A DNA stretch of 64,000 bases from Flavobacteriaceae bacterium F08102 (GTDB lineage: Bacteria > Bacteroidota > Bacteroidia > Flavobacteriales > Flavobacteriaceae): positions 1 to 64,000 of the forward strand of contig JALKAY010000002.1 in NCBI GenBank assembly GCA_023015935.1. Reading direction: 5' to 3'. Positions 7,917-16,770 of the stretch are shown here, one piece after another. A program made the position numbers and the translations under genes. Each line of letters starts with the position of its first letter. The stretch's first letter is position 1. The notes under the pieces are model-generated. The model made no database searches and was not told the origin of the DNA. It was given only the letters and a program-made list of their open reading frames with translations.

Positions 7917-7946
7917 CAAAAAAACCCAAAGTTAAAACTTTGGGTT
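7917..7946 (-). terminator. intrinsic terminator of the atp operon
   Basis: On the minus strand AACCCAAAGT pairs perfectly with ACTTTGGGTT (plus-strand arms 7923-7932 and 7937-7946) around a four-base loop, followed by a run of U. It lies 38 bp after the atpG stop. Confidence 0.85.
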
Positions 7947-7983
7947 GTATTCTTACGATAAAAAATCGATAAGCTGTATTGTT

Positions 7984-8838
7984 TTATCCGTTAAGCGCTT
8001 CAGCTCCTCCAACAATTTCTAAAATTTCATTGGTAATGGCAGCTTGTCTGGCTTTGTTATACGTTAATTTTAGTTCATCTCTTAATTCCGTTGCGTTATC
8101 TGTTGCTTTATGCATAGCTGTCATACGAGCACCGTGTTCTGCAGCAAACGAATCTCTAAGCGATTTGTACAATTGTGTTTTTAGCATTTTAGGAATTAAT
8201 CCTTGTACGATCTCAATTTTTGATGGTTCAAAAATATAGTCTTGACTTCCTGATTGATCACCTTCCAAAGGAACAATAGGTAAGAATTGTTCGTGCATAA
8301 CAATTTGCGTTGCCGCATTTTTAAATTTATTATACACAATGTCAATTTTGTCATAAGTACCATCTGCAAATAGTGCCATCAATTCTTCAGCTATTGCTGC
8401 TGTAGCGTCAAATGTTAAATCGTCAAAAATGCTACTCTTATTTTCAATAACATGCTGTTTATTTACGAAATAATCATTCGCTTTTTTACCAATAGCGTAA
8501 ATATCGGTTGGTGTGGTATCTTTACTAAGTAGTTGAACCGTTTCCTTGAGTACATTCGCATTAAATGCCCCACAAAGTCCACGATTAGAAGTAACTACCA
8601 CTACTAATTTTTTCTGTACTTCGCGTTGTTTTGCGTATACACCTCCAGCATTTTCATCTAGGCTTGCACTTAAGTTTTGCAATAATTCAGTTAATTTATT
8701 AGCATACGGGCGCATTGCGGTAATTGCATCTTGAGCCTTTTTTAACTTTGCTGCCGATACCATTTTCATGGCACTGGTAATCTGCATCGTTGAACCGATT
8801 GAAGCAATCCTATTCCGTATTTCCTTTAAATTGGCCAT
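7984..8838 (-). CDS. atpG: F1Fo ATP synthase gamma subunit
   Basis: This is the central-stalk rotor of F1 (284 residues). The N-terminal helix MANLKEIRNRIASIGSTMQI and the C-terminal helix with ARQAAITNEILEIVGGAEAL are the paired rotor helices. Between them the Rossmann-like part carries VVVTSNRGLCGAFN. It is the last gene of the operon, followed by a strong terminator. A 104-bp spacer with a 16-bp perfect hairpin separates it from atpA, while most other gene junctions in the operon are tight. Its ATG start matches the conserved N-terminus. Confidence 0.97.
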   Translation of the reverse strand: MANLKEIRNRIASIGSTMQITSAMKMVSAAKLKKAQDAITAMRPYANKLTELLQNLSASLDENAGGVYAKQREVQKKLVVVVTSNRGLCGAFNANVLKETVQLLSKDTTPTDIYAIGKKANDYFVNKQHVIENKSSIFDDLTFDATAAIAEELMALFADGTYDKIDIVYNKFKNAATQIVMHEQFLPIVPLEGDQSGSQDYIFEPSKIEIVQGLIPKMLKTQLYKSLRDSFAAEHGARMTAMHKATDNATELRDELKLTYNKARQAAITNEILEIVGGAEALNG

Positions 8839-8882
8839 TCTTTTTAGTTATGAATTCAGAGTAATGAGTCTGCGTTTTAAGG

Positions 8883-8932
8883 TTTTAAGTGTCCCATATA
8901 TGGTATTTTTACTCGGTATGGGACACTTAAAA
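8883..8932 (-). repeat. 16-bp perfect hairpin between atpA and atpG
   Basis: TTTTAAGTGTCCCATA (8883-8898) is exactly complementary to 8917-8932, with an 18-base loop. There is no long U-tract on the minus strand, so it is more likely a processing or stabilising hairpin, or a mobile REP-like repeat, than a full terminator. Confidence 0.85.
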
Positions 8933-8942
8933 TTTAGCTCTT

Positions 8943-10520
8943 CTATCTATATTTCGCTGAAATTTCAGAAGCTGCGTTTTCTAAAACAGCAATTGCTTCA
9001 TCCGTTAATTTACCAGATTTCAACGTATCTAAAGTGTCTCTATGTTTGGTATTTAAATAAGACAAATAGTCTTTTTCAAATTCTTTTACCTTTTCAACAG
9101 GTACATCCTTTAACAAGTTTTTAGTTCCTGCATAAATAATAGCAATTTGGTCTTCAACGGTAAATGGATTGTTTTGAGATTGTTTTAAGATCTCCACGTT
9201 TCGTTTACCTTTTTCAATCACATTCATTGTAGCTGCATCTAAATCTGAACCAAATTTAGCAAAGGCTTCTAATTCACGATATTGTGCTTGGTCAAGTTTT
9301 AATGTACCAGCCACTTTTTTCATCGATTTAATCTGTGCATTACCTCCTACACGAGATACAGAAATACCTACGTTAATGGCCGGACGCACCCCAGAGTTGA
9401 ATAAATCAGACTCTAAGAATATTTGTCCGTCAGTAATCGAAATTACGTTTGTTGGAATATATGCAGATACGTCACCCGCTTGTGTTTCAATAATTGGTAA
9501 TGCGGTTAAAGATCCACCCCCTTTAATCATGTGTTTGATAGAAGCGGGTATATCATTCATTTGTGAAGCGATGGTGTCATCGTTAATTATCTTTGCAGAG
9601 CGCTCTAATAATCTTGAGTGTAAATAGAATACATCTCCAGGATAAGCTTCACGTCCCGGAGGTCTTCTCAATAATAAAGATACCTCACGGTAAGCTACGG
9701 CTTGCTTAGATAAATCATCATAGATAATTAATGCTGGACGACCCGTATCTCTGAAATATTCTCCAATAGCAGCACCCGCAAAAGGAGCATATACTTGCAT
9801 TGGAGCAGGGTCAGATGCATTTGCCGCTACAATCGTTGTATAAGCCATAGCCCCTTGTTCTTCTAAGGTGTTTGCAATTGCCGCTACAGTTGAAGCTTTT
9901 TGACCTATGGCAACATAGATACAATATACAGGATTACCTGCATCATAAAATTCTTTTTGATTTAAGATCGTATCGATAGCAACGGTTGATTTACCTGTTT
10001 GACGGTCACCAATAATAAGCTCACGTTGACCTCTACCTACAGGGATCATTGCGTCAACCGCTTTTATTCCTGTTTGTAGTGGCTCAGTAACCGGTTCACG
10101 ATAAATTACCCCAGGTGCTTTACGCTCTAATGGCATTTCATACGTTTCACCTTGAATCGGTCCTTTACCATCAATGGGTTGTCCTAATGTGTCTACAACT
10201 CTTCCAGTAATTCCTTCACCAACCTTTAAAGAGGCAATTCGTTCAGTACGTTTAACGGTAGCACCTTCTTTAATCTCGCTCGATAAACCTAAAAGTACAA
10301 CCCCAACGTTATCCTCTTCTAAGTTTAAAACCATTCCTTCGAGTCCGTTATCAAATTGAACCAATTCTCCGTATTGTGCATTGGCTAATCCATATACACG
10401 TGCGATACCATCACCAACTTGTAAAACAGTTCCTACTTCATTTAAAGAAGCCTTACCATCAAATCCTGCGAGTTGTTCTTTTAAAATTGCTGATACTTCA
10501 GCGGGTTTAATTGTTGCCAT
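8943..10520 (-). CDS. atpA: F1Fo ATP synthase alpha subunit
   Basis: The non-catalytic nucleotide-binding subunit of F1, 525 residues. The Walker A motif GDRQTGKS is at 171-178. The arginine finger lies in the GISVSRVGG block near residue 385, and the conserved [20 protein letters not shown] block is present. Three copies are needed per F1, alternating with beta. The beta and epsilon genes (atpD, atpC) are not in this window, in line with the split arrangement known in Bacteroidota. It starts at ATG 21 bp after atpH, so the two are translated from one message. Confidence 0.98.
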   Translation of the reverse strand: MATIKPAEVSAILKEQLAGFDGKASLNEVGTVLQVGDGIARVYGLANAQYGELVQFDNGLEGMVLNLEEDNVGVVLLGLSSEIKEGATVKRTERIASLKVGEGITGRVVDTLGQPIDGKGPIQGETYEMPLERKAPGVIYREPVTEPLQTGIKAVDAMIPVGRGQRELIIGDRQTGKSTVAIDTILNQKEFYDAGNPVYCIYVAIGQKASTVAAIANTLEEQGAMAYTTIVAANASDPAPMQVYAPFAGAAIGEYFRDTGRPALIIYDDLSKQAVAYREVSLLLRRPPGREAYPGDVFYLHSRLLERSAKIINDDTIASQMNDIPASIKHMIKGGGSLTALPIIETQAGDVSAYIPTNVISITDGQIFLESDLFNSGVRPAINVGISVSRVGGNAQIKSMKKVAGTLKLDQAQYRELEAFAKFGSDLDAATMNVIEKGKRNVEILKQSQNNPFTVEDQIAIIYAGTKNLLKDVPVEKVKEFEKDYLSYLNTKHRDTLDTLKSGKLTDEAIAVLENAASEISAKYR

Positions 10521-10541
10521 TTTATTAATTTATGCTAATTA

Positions 10542-11096
10542 TTAGTTTGAAACCGCTGCTTGGCTGTCAAACGCTCTTCTTAAATTATTCATTTTACCAG
10601 TAATACTGGCATCATATTGTTGATCTCCAATACGTAGGATAAAGCCACCAATAATCGACGGATCAATGGTGTTTTCTATAGAAACTTCTTTTCCTACAAG
10701 GTCTTTAAGTTTGGCTAAAATTTTATCTTTTAGTTCATCGCTTAAAGGAATAGCAGAAGTTACTTGTGCTATTTGTGTTCCTCTATGTCTGTCGTAAATA
10801 AACGTATATTCCTTCGCAACATCATCGAGCATTTTTAATCGCTTATTTTCAATTAATAAACTGATTAAACTCAAAGATGTAGGCTCAATTTTATCCTTAA
10901 ATATACTGGTTAATACTTCTTTCTTAACCGAGTTTTTAATCACCGGATTATGAATCATCCACTGTAAATCTTGATTTTCATCAATCGTTTTAGTGATTAA
11001 CTTCATATCGTCATTAACTTCACGTCCCTTGTTTAAATCTATTGCTAGATTTAAAGCGGCCTTGGCATAGCGTATAGCAGTCTTTGATTCCTTCAT
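10542..11096 (-). CDS. atpH: F1Fo ATP synthase delta subunit
   Basis: The 184-residue OSCP/delta subunit joins the top of F1 to the b-subunit stator. The N-terminal helical domain begins with AIRYAKAALNLA, and the C-terminal domain ends with ENTIDPSIIGGFILRIGDQQYDASI, the signature block of the family. Its start lies only 2 bp after the atpF stop, suggesting translational coupling. Confidence 0.95.
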   Translation of the reverse strand: MKESKTAIRYAKAALNLAIDLNKGREVNDDMKLITKTIDENQDLQWMIHNPVIKNSVKKEVLTSIFKDKIEPTSLSLISLLIENKRLKMLDDVAKEYTFIYDRHRGTQIAQVTSAIPLSDELKDKILAKLKDLVGKEVSIENTIDPSIIGGFILRIGDQQYDASITGKMNNLRRAFDSQAAVSN

Positions 11097-11098
11097 TC

Positions 11099-11599
11099 TT
11101 AATTAAGCTTAACGTCTGCTAAAAGATTATCAATTAATTGAAGTTGCTTATCTTTATCTGAGAGTTGTTCTTTAACTACTTTTTCTGCAATGTTTATTGA
11201 TAATTCTGCCACTTGACTTTTTAACTCAGTCATGGCAGCAAGTTTCTCACTTTGAATAGCCACCTTGGCTTGTTCAATCATTTTGTTTGCTTGAATTTTA
11301 GCCTCTTCTTTCGCTTCAGAAATTACATTTTCCTTAATTTCTCTTGCTTCTTTTAACATAGCATCTCTTTCAGCTCTAGCTTCTTTTAATACTTTTTCGT
11401 TGTCAGCAGTAATATTTTGCATTTCTTGACGAGCTCGATCTGCTTCTGCAAGGGCATTTTTTATTCCTTCTTCACGTGAATTAACTGCATTCAAAATTGG
11501 TTTCCAAGCAAATTTTCTCAACAAAAGCAAAAGCAATACGAAAAGTACAGATTGCCAAAAGAACAAACCAATAGAGAATTCATTAATGAGTTTTTCCAT
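11099..11599 (-). CDS. atpF: F1Fo ATP synthase b subunit
   Basis: The 166-residue stator subunit has one N-terminal membrane helix (about residues 8-27, FFWQSVLFVLLLLLL) followed by a long charged helix rich in A, E, K and Q, which forms the dimeric peripheral stalk. The length is typical. It is preceded by a 137-bp spacer that contains an 18-bp perfect hairpin, separating it from atpE. Confidence 0.95.
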   Translation of the reverse strand: MEKLINEFSIGLFFWQSVLFVLLLLLLRKFAWKPILNAVNSREEGIKNALAEADRARQEMQNITADNEKVLKEARAERDAMLKEAREIKENVISEAKEEAKIQANKMIEQAKVAIQSEKLAAMTELKSQVAELSINIAEKVVKEQLSDKDKQLQLIDNLLADVKLN

Positions 11600-11686
11600 G
11601 TTATATGTTTAAATAATTTTTAATTGAACTGTGTATGCTTGCTGCCTTTTTGACATCAAGAATAGGTTAAATCAGCTTTTTGTTTA

Positions 11687-11727
11687 AAAACACTATTTAA
11701 TAACCAACCGTTATTAAATAGTGTTTT
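11687..11727 (-). repeat. 18-bp perfect hairpin between atpE and atpF
   Basis: AAAACACTATTTAATAAC (11687-11704) is exactly complementary to 11710-11727 around a CAACC loop. On the minus strand it starts 9 bp after the atpE stop and ends in UUUU, so it may be a partial terminator or a 3' stabiliser of the atpE message. Confidence 0.85.
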
Positions 11728-11736
11728 AGATTTAAG

Positions 11737-11928
11737 TTATACTGCAAATAAGGCAGCAAAACCAATTCCTTCAATAAGCGCTGCTGCAATCAACATCGCT
11801 GTTTGAATTTTTCCGTAAGCTTCAGGTTGACGAGCAATTGCTTCCATAGCTGTTCCGCCAATTCTACCGATACCGAGACCGACACCAATAACTACTAAAC
11901 CTGCACCTACCATTAAAGGGATTTCCAT
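11737..11928 (-). CDS. atpE: F1Fo ATP synthase c subunit
   Basis: The 63-residue double-helix hairpin of the proton ring. Helix 1 has the glycine motif GVGLGIGRIGG (15-25), the polar loop is RQPE (33-36), and helix 2 carries the ion-binding E53 in AALIEGIGF. The residue after the Glu is Gly, not Ser/Thr, and no helix-1 Gln stands at the usual sodium site, so proton coupling is expected. Many copies per complex are needed, and the hairpin just downstream may raise its expression over the next genes. Confidence 0.96.
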   Translation of the reverse strand: MEIPLMVGAGLVVIGVGLGIGRIGGTAMEAIARQPEAYGKIQTAMLIAAALIEGIGFAALFAV

Positions 11929-11972
11929 AATATATATATTAAAAATTAAACATTCATTCTAAATTGCACTAC

Positions 11973-13106
11973 TTAATGTGTAGCCGCTTCTTCGTGATGA
12001 TCGTGCTCTTCTGCAGCAAAACCAAAATACAAAGCAGATAACATTGTAAAAATATACGCCTGTAATAAGGCAACTAATAATTCAATCCCTGAAATGGCAA
12101 AGGCCAACATAAATGACATGGGACTTCCCAACCAGCTCTTGAACAAAAACATTAATCCAATTAAACTCATTAAAACGATGTGACCTGCTTGCATATTCGC
12201 ATATAAACGAATTAACAATGAGAATGGCTTAATAAAAACACCTAAAATTTCGATTGGAACTAAGATGATATAAATTGGAGCCTTTCCATACCAAGGCATA
12301 GAATCACCTAATGGATCAAAGATATGTCTCCAATAATCTTTGGTTCCAGTGAAATTTGTAATTAAGAAAGTTAAGAGCGCTAAAGCTACGGTTACGGCAA
12401 TATTTCCAGTAACATTAACTCCCAGTGGCGTCAAGCCAAATAAGTTTAAAAACCACACGAAAAAGAATACCGTTAATAAATACGGCATGTATTTCATGTA
12501 TTTCTTTTCTCCAATATTAGGAATGGCAATATTATCTCTAATATATACGATGATAGGCTCAAAAAATCGCCCAGCTCCTTTTGCTATACTACCGTTCTTA
12601 GCATACGATTTTGCTAGACTGGTGAATAAAAAATACATTAAGATACACGTCAATAAAATCATAAATACCCCCTTGGTAAATGAAAAGTCTAAAGGCTTTG
12701 CATTGGTTGGGTGATGATTTTCATCATAGGTGATTGTACCCTCTGCATCGGTTTTGTAAATTTTATTGTGGTAAAGCTTGTAGTAATTTCCGTTGTTTTC
12801 TGCTACGGTTTCTCCGTGATTGAATTTTGATGAAGAAAAAACTTGCAATCCATTATCCCATAATATGATAGGTAAATGAAAACCAACATGCTTCTTAGTT
12901 CCATCTTCTTGTGTGTATGAAAATAAGGTGAAGTCATACGAATCTAGAAGGTGATGTCTAATGTATTCTTTGCGTTCTAATTTTTCAGCTTCTTTTGTGC
13001 TTAGCTCAGTAGATGCATCATCATGTTCTGTATGTTGAGCATAAGAAGGAGTCGCTGAAATGATAAATAATAAAACTACTAACTTAAGTAAAAATTTTTC
13101 TCGCAT
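11973..13106 (-). CDS. atpB: F1Fo ATP synthase a subunit, with long N-terminal extension
   Basis: The 377-residue protein is about a hundred residues longer than the E. coli subunit. It begins with a signal peptide (LLKLVVLLFIISATPSYA) and a periplasmic His/Asp/Glu-rich region, as is usual in Bacteroidota. The C-terminal part has the membrane helices of the proton channel, with the essential Arg (about R300) in SLLIRLYANMQAGH. A His/Glu-rich tail ends the protein. The ATG at 13106 is chosen over an upstream TTG (13115) because it leads directly into the signal peptide. A matching promoter element lies 35 bp upstream, so transcription of the core operon can begin here as well as further upstream. 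Confidence 0.95.
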   Translation of the reverse strand: MREKFLLKLVVLLFIISATPSYAQHTEHDDASTELSTKEAEKLERKEYIRHHLLDSYDFTLFSYTQEDGTKKHVGFHLPIILWDNGLQVFSSSKFNHGETVAENNGNYYKLYHNKIYKTDAEGTITYDENHHPTNAKPLDFSFTKGVFMILLTCILMYFLFTSLAKSYAKNGSIAKGAGRFFEPIIVYIRDNIAIPNIGEKKYMKYMPYLLTVFFFVWFLNLFGLTPLGVNVTGNIAVTVALALLTFLITNFTGTKDYWRHIFDPLGDSMPWYGKAPIYIILVPIEILGVFIKPFSLLIRLYANMQAGHIVLMSLIGLMFLFKSWLGSPMSFMLAFAISGIELLVALLQAYIFTMLSALYFGFAAEEHDHHEEAATH

Positions 13107-13141
13107 ATTGCACAAATAAAACGGTGTCTTAAAAATCGGTG

Positions 13142-13149
13142 CAAATGTA
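13142..13149 (-). promoter_or_regulatory. -7 promoter element (TACATTTG) upstream of atpB
   Basis: Exact match to TANNTTTG on the minus strand, 35 bp before the atpB ATG, in an 96-bp gap after the DUF6168-like gene. Confidence 0.6.
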
Positions 13150-13202
13150 GTGTTTTATATTAAAAAACAGAAGGAAAATAAAATGTTTATTACGCTTCTT
13201 TT

Positions 13203-13589
13203 TTAGCTTAATTTATTTAACAGTTTTGATAAGCTAAGTACCTCAATGGCAAGGCATAGAGAATAAGGAATGAAAAACGTAGCAAACTCCAAGCGATCCA
13301 TTTGTCCATCGGCCTTATAACTAGTGTAAAAAACGATGAAAAACAGAAAGAATTTAAAAAAACTGAAGCCAATAAAAATAAAACCCAGTTGATTTTTAAG
13401 CGTCGTTCGATACCTATATAATACCCAAAATGTCAAGAGGGCTAAAAGGTAGTTTAACCCATAAGCCAAATGAATTTTGTTCGCAAACAAGGGGTAATCT
13501 AATTGGTGTAATATAAATAGGTGTATACTAAAAGCCAAAATAAGGCTAGTTGTCAATAGGGAAATAAAGTTAATTAAGGGTTTACTCAT
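13203..13589 (-). CDS. four-helix membrane protein, DUF6168-like, linked to the atp operon
   Basis: The 128-residue protein has about four membrane helices (residues ~7-28, ~43-60, ~68-90, ~103-120) with few polar residues inside them. Proteins of this look sit between atpZ/atpI and atpB in Flavobacteriaceae and are labelled DUF6168. A role like AtpI in c-ring assembly or ion supply is possible but unproven. Its ATG overlaps the stop of the AtpZ-like gene as TGATG, which indicates translational coupling. An extra TTG codon just before the ATG is not needed. Confidence 0.7.
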   Translation of the reverse strand: MSKPLINFISLLTTSLILAFSIHLFILHQLDYPLFANKIHLAYGLNYLLALLTFWVLYRYRTTLKNQLGFIFIGFSFFKFFLFFIVFYTSYKADGQMDRLEFATFFIPYSLCLAIEVLSLSKLLNKLS

Positions 13590-13816
13590 CAATCCTTTTT
13601 ATTCATTTTTTTAAGCTGACGCAGGATGCTCCAAATAGAAAAGCCCATGGCAATCAGAATAAATATAAGGGTAAATACATTTTTTTTATGTCCGTAATGT
13701 GCATCTAATTTATTTCCAAAATAAGAAGCAACAAAAATGGCAGCTCCCATTTGGAAAGCGATGCCTGTGAACTGTGCAGCGAGTCTAAGCTGTTTTTTCT
13801 GGTTTTCTTTGTCCAT
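13589..13816 (-). CDS. AtpZ/AtpI-family membrane protein
   Basis: The 75-residue protein has two membrane helices. The first begins after LRLAAQFTGIAFQMGAAIF, the AtpZ/AtpI signature, and the second is VFTLIFILIAMGFSIWSIL. A short loop with GNKLDAHYG lies between them. In other bacteria AtpI/AtpZ help assemble the c-ring or transport divalent cations. The gene overlaps the end of the bactofilin gene by 32 bp in another frame and is coupled to the next gene by TGATG. Expression together with the atp genes is likely. Confidence 0.82.
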   Translation of the reverse strand: MDKENQKKQLRLAAQFTGIAFQMGAAIFVASYFGNKLDAHYGHKKNVFTLIFILIAMGFSIWSILRQLKKMNKKD

Positions 13817-14204
13817 GTGAAGTCCCTGGTGTTTCGTTTTTTAAGGACTTTACAGATCCTTTCATGTTGCATGACGCATTGAAATTTGCACCTGGCTCAA
13901 CGGATAATTTGCCTAAAACAACTTCGCCAGTTATGGAAGCCGTAGCTTTCAATGAAAGTAAATCATCGACGTGGAGTTTGCCATTAAATGTGCCTTCAAT
14001 ATCAGCATGGGTACATTCAATGGTTCCATCTACTTTTCCTTCGCGACCAATAATAACTCTTCCTCTGGTTTTGATATTCCCTTCAACTTTCCCGTCTATT
14101 CTAAAATCACCTTCAGATTTTATATCACCTACCAATGCGGTGTTCTTACCAATGATGTTGCGTTCTAGGACTTGGGAAGGGTTTGATTTTTTTTCAGAAA
14201 ACAT
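13785..14204 (-). CDS. bactofilin (polymer-forming cytoskeletal protein)
   Basis: The 139-residue protein has the bactofilin beta-helix core (about residues 18-120), seen as repeated short strands: GDIKSEGDFRIDGKVEGNI, GRVIIGREGKVDGTIE and GTFNGKLHVDDLLSLKA. Disordered, charged tails lie at both ends. Bactofilins form filaments without nucleotide and act in cell shape, stalk formation or placing envelope machines. It is the gene next upstream of the atp cluster and overlaps atpZ by 32 bp, with its Pro/Lys-rich tail encoded in the overlap. The function here is not known. Confidence 0.9.
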   Translation of the reverse strand: MFSEKKSNPSQVLERNIIGKNTALVGDIKSEGDFRIDGKVEGNIKTRGRVIIGREGKVDGTIECTHADIEGTFNGKLHVDDLLSLKATASITGEVVLGKLSVEPGANFNASCNMKGSVKSLKNETPGTSHGQRKPEKTA

Positions 14205-14281
14205 AGTTCGTTTGTTTAGTGTTTAATACTCCATTTATTCTTTTTTTGGGGAGATACAAATTTAATCCTTTTCGCAACAAT

Positions 14282-16510
14282 TTAATTTTCATTTAATCTC
14301 GATGAGGCTGCATCTACATTGTCCAATAAAGCAACAGCATGTTTACCTTCATCGGTATTTGGGTAGCTAATAGCGATATTACTCAACGCATCTTTAAATG
14401 CCTCAATCCCCATCGTTTTAAGAATTACGTAAGCTTTGAGTAATTCGAACTTTGGGATCATTTTTTGATCTTCAAATTGCGTTAGCGCCTTTTCAATTTT
14501 ATCCAATGCGCGTTCGTAATGTTGAAAATCATAATCACAGTAAATATCGTTATAAACAGATTCAGCTGAATCTGTATCTACCTCATTATCTAAAATATTT
14601 TCCGGATGGGTGATGATCGTTGCATACCTAGAATCCGGATATTCTTTAATAATTTGGGTTTTATATTTAATGCTCTCCTCCTCATCAAAATTAGCATAAA
14701 TTTTGTATAAATTATATTTTGTAGGAAGAATTAATTTTTCCTCTGGATTAAAGGTGAGTAATTTTTCAAGTTTTTCGGCAGCTAGACGATATTCTTTGAA
14801 CTGCTCTTTATAAATTAATCCCAAGTTGTAGTAGGCATTATTTCGATCAATTAGGATACTGTCTAATTCGCTACCGGTAGGAATTCGACTGAGGTAATAC
14901 GTTATGTCAAATTTTTTATCGTCGTTAAAATTTGTAGTGCCAAGCAACGATGCAACATTGGCTTCTGTACGATTGATTTTCTTGTCAGAAAGGCGCCAAT
15001 TGTCTTCTAAAGGCCTATTTCCCCAAATCCTTTTAAAGTCCTTTTTTCCAAATCCTGCCACTTGTGGATTGTAAAAATAGAAGGTTCCTGCCGCAGAATT
15101 AGGGTTTTTATTATTGATATTATTCGCATTTCCTGTAGTAATCTTTTCATTCTCCTGGCGAATTCTCGCCAATTCTTCTTCTTTTTTTAACTGATCAATA
15201 TGCGCCTGATAAAAAGCCATTTGCTCATCTTTAGATAGGCTCGCAATGTTGATTATACTATCGTTGATTCGCGCTATGGTTTCAAATTTGATTACCTCTT
15301 CTAGGTTGGCTCTTTTGCGAATGATTCGTCGAATGCGTTTTAAATTCGGGTTTTCAGCAATGGCAATAACACTGTCGTAATAGGCTCCGGCAGTTGCAAA
15401 GGACGTTTTGTCGAAGTATACATTGCCCAATTGTTCAAAGCTGAGTTCTTGTTGTGTTTGGGAACCAATTTTACTGTTTAGGGATTTTTTAAAACTCTTA
15501 ATCGCCAAATCAATACTGTCATTGGCTCTTTCAATCATTCCTTTTTGGTAGTATAATTCAGCTAAAAAGGGTCTGTTATCTCGGTCTTTAATTAACCTTT
15601 TTAAGGTGGCTAATTGCACTTCTGCACTGTCGCCCTCCTTAAAATTCTTTGCGCGTTCAATGCTGGCATGCACCCTGTATCGCAATGGTGCTTTTTTGAA
15701 TGTGGCAAGGATGTCAAAAGCCCGGTTAGAAGCGTCTATTTTCTCTTCTTGTCGGTACAGTTGCCCTTGAATAAATAGGTTTCTTGCCTTCATTTTTGGG
15801 TTGGCAGAAAAAATGACTGCTGAATCTAAGTGACGTATGGTCAAATGAGTGCTGTCCATTGAGCGGTACGCCAATGCCATAGCTGTATGCGCTTGCTCTA
15901 TTTTATCTAATGATAATCTTGGGTTTTTTAATAAATAAGTTAAGGTTTCAATGGCTAATCGTTCATTTTGTAAACGTACTAAGGTCTTGGCTTGCCATAT
16001 TTTAGTTTCTTCTAGTAAATTAGAATCTGGGTAATTTTCTAAGATGTAATTAAAGGCTTCAAGTGCGGGAACAAATCGTTGTGAATAATACCGGGCTTTT
16101 CCGAGCAGTAAATAGGCTTCGTCAATTTGTTTGTTTCGCTCCTTACCAGCAATATCCATCGAGTGTTTTTGAACTGCTTTAATGGCTTTTTCTTCTGCTT
16201 TTTCAAAACCTTGAGCAGTACTCTTTGAGCTGGGTTCTTTTTTTACGTTGAAACTAGGGAGTACAACTCCTTTTTCTTCCTCTATTTTTAAAGGTTCAAT
16301 GGGGAGTATTTCCCAGTAATTATCTGTGTATTCATCATCTAATTGCGCTTTTGCTTGGTCAAAAGCCATCTGTCCATTATAAAGTACATTGTATTTTGTA
16401 CTCATGGAGTGCATGCTTCTGCTCACAAAATTGTTCTTTTTTGTAGAGCAACTCAAAAAACACACGAGTAGGGAAGCAAAAATTAGGCGATTACCGATCC
16501 TTTTATTCAA
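14282..16510 (-). CDS. sprE: SprE/PorW-type TPR lipoprotein of gliding motility and type IX secretion
   Basis: The 742-residue lipoprotein has lipobox FLSC (Cys at residue 21) and then many tetratricopeptide-like helices. Examples are AYLLGKARYYSQRFVPALEAF and NAYYNLGLIYKEQFKEYRLAAEKLEKL. The N-terminal block with SMSTKYNVLYNGQMAFDQAK is characteristic of SprE of Flavobacterium and PorW of Porphyromonas, which work with the type IX secretion motor. This implies surface secretion and probably gliding. The start is TTG at 16510; no nearby ATG gives the signal peptide. A TACATTTG promoter element lies 51 bp upstream. The gene stands 77 bp before the bactofilin gene in the same direction, so the two may be co-transcribed. 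Confidence 0.85.
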   Translation of the reverse strand: MNKRIGNRLIFASLLVCFLSCSTKKNNFVSRSMHSMSTKYNVLYNGQMAFDQAKAQLDDEYTDNYWEILPIEPLKIEEEKGVVLPSFNVKKEPSSKSTAQGFEKAEEKAIKAVQKHSMDIAGKERNKQIDEAYLLLGKARYYSQRFVPALEAFNYILENYPDSNLLEETKIWQAKTLVRLQNERLAIETLTYLLKNPRLSLDKIEQAHTAMALAYRSMDSTHLTIRHLDSAVIFSANPKMKARNLFIQGQLYRQEEKIDASNRAFDILATFKKAPLRYRVHASIERAKNFKEGDSAEVQLATLKRLIKDRDNRPFLAELYYQKGMIERANDSIDLAIKSFKKSLNSKIGSQTQQELSFEQLGNVYFDKTSFATAGAYYDSVIAIAENPNLKRIRRIIRKRANLEEVIKFETIARINDSIINIASLSKDEQMAFYQAHIDQLKKEEELARIRQENEKITTGNANNINNKNPNSAAGTFYFYNPQVAGFGKKDFKRIWGNRPLEDNWRLSDKKINRTEANVASLLGTTNFNDDKKFDITYYLSRIPTGSELDSILIDRNNAYYNLGLIYKEQFKEYRLAAEKLEKLLTFNPEEKLILPTKYNLYKIYANFDEEESIKYKTQIIKEYPDSRYATIITHPENILDNEVDTDSAESVYNDIYCDYDFQHYERALDKIEKALTQFEDQKMIPKFELLKAYVILKTMGIEAFKDALSNIAISYPNTDEGKHAVALLDNVDAASSRLNEN

Positions 16511-16770
16511 AATTAGAATTTGTATATAGTTTTAACTGAAAAGCCTGCTTTTTATTGCAGTCAAATGTACAATTTAATTAAAAAAAATACACACTGATAA
16601 AAAAGGTATTTTTATGATCGTGTACATCGCTTTTACCATACGGTTTTTACACATCTATGCGCGATAAATTTACATTGTAAAGAACCCTAAGTGGAAGGTG
16701 ATTACGTCTTTTAAGGGTCGATAGCTCATGCCATTGAAGGTTGTTTGTCCTGGCTTTTAAGCACAAAAAA
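16511..16770. other. 260-bp spacer upstream of the SprE gene
   Basis: It holds the minus-strand promoter element at 16562-16569. Nothing else is recognised. Confidence 0.4.
16562..16569 (-). promoter_or_regulatory. -7 promoter element (TACATTTG) of the SprE gene
   Basis: Exact TANNTTTG match on the minus strand, 51 bp upstream of the TTG start at 16510. Confidence 0.5.

Noticed and set aside
11737-11928. Possible sodium-coupled c subunit
   Set aside because: The residue after the ion-binding Glu is Gly, not Ser/Thr, and the helix-1 Gln is missing, so proton coupling is more likely.
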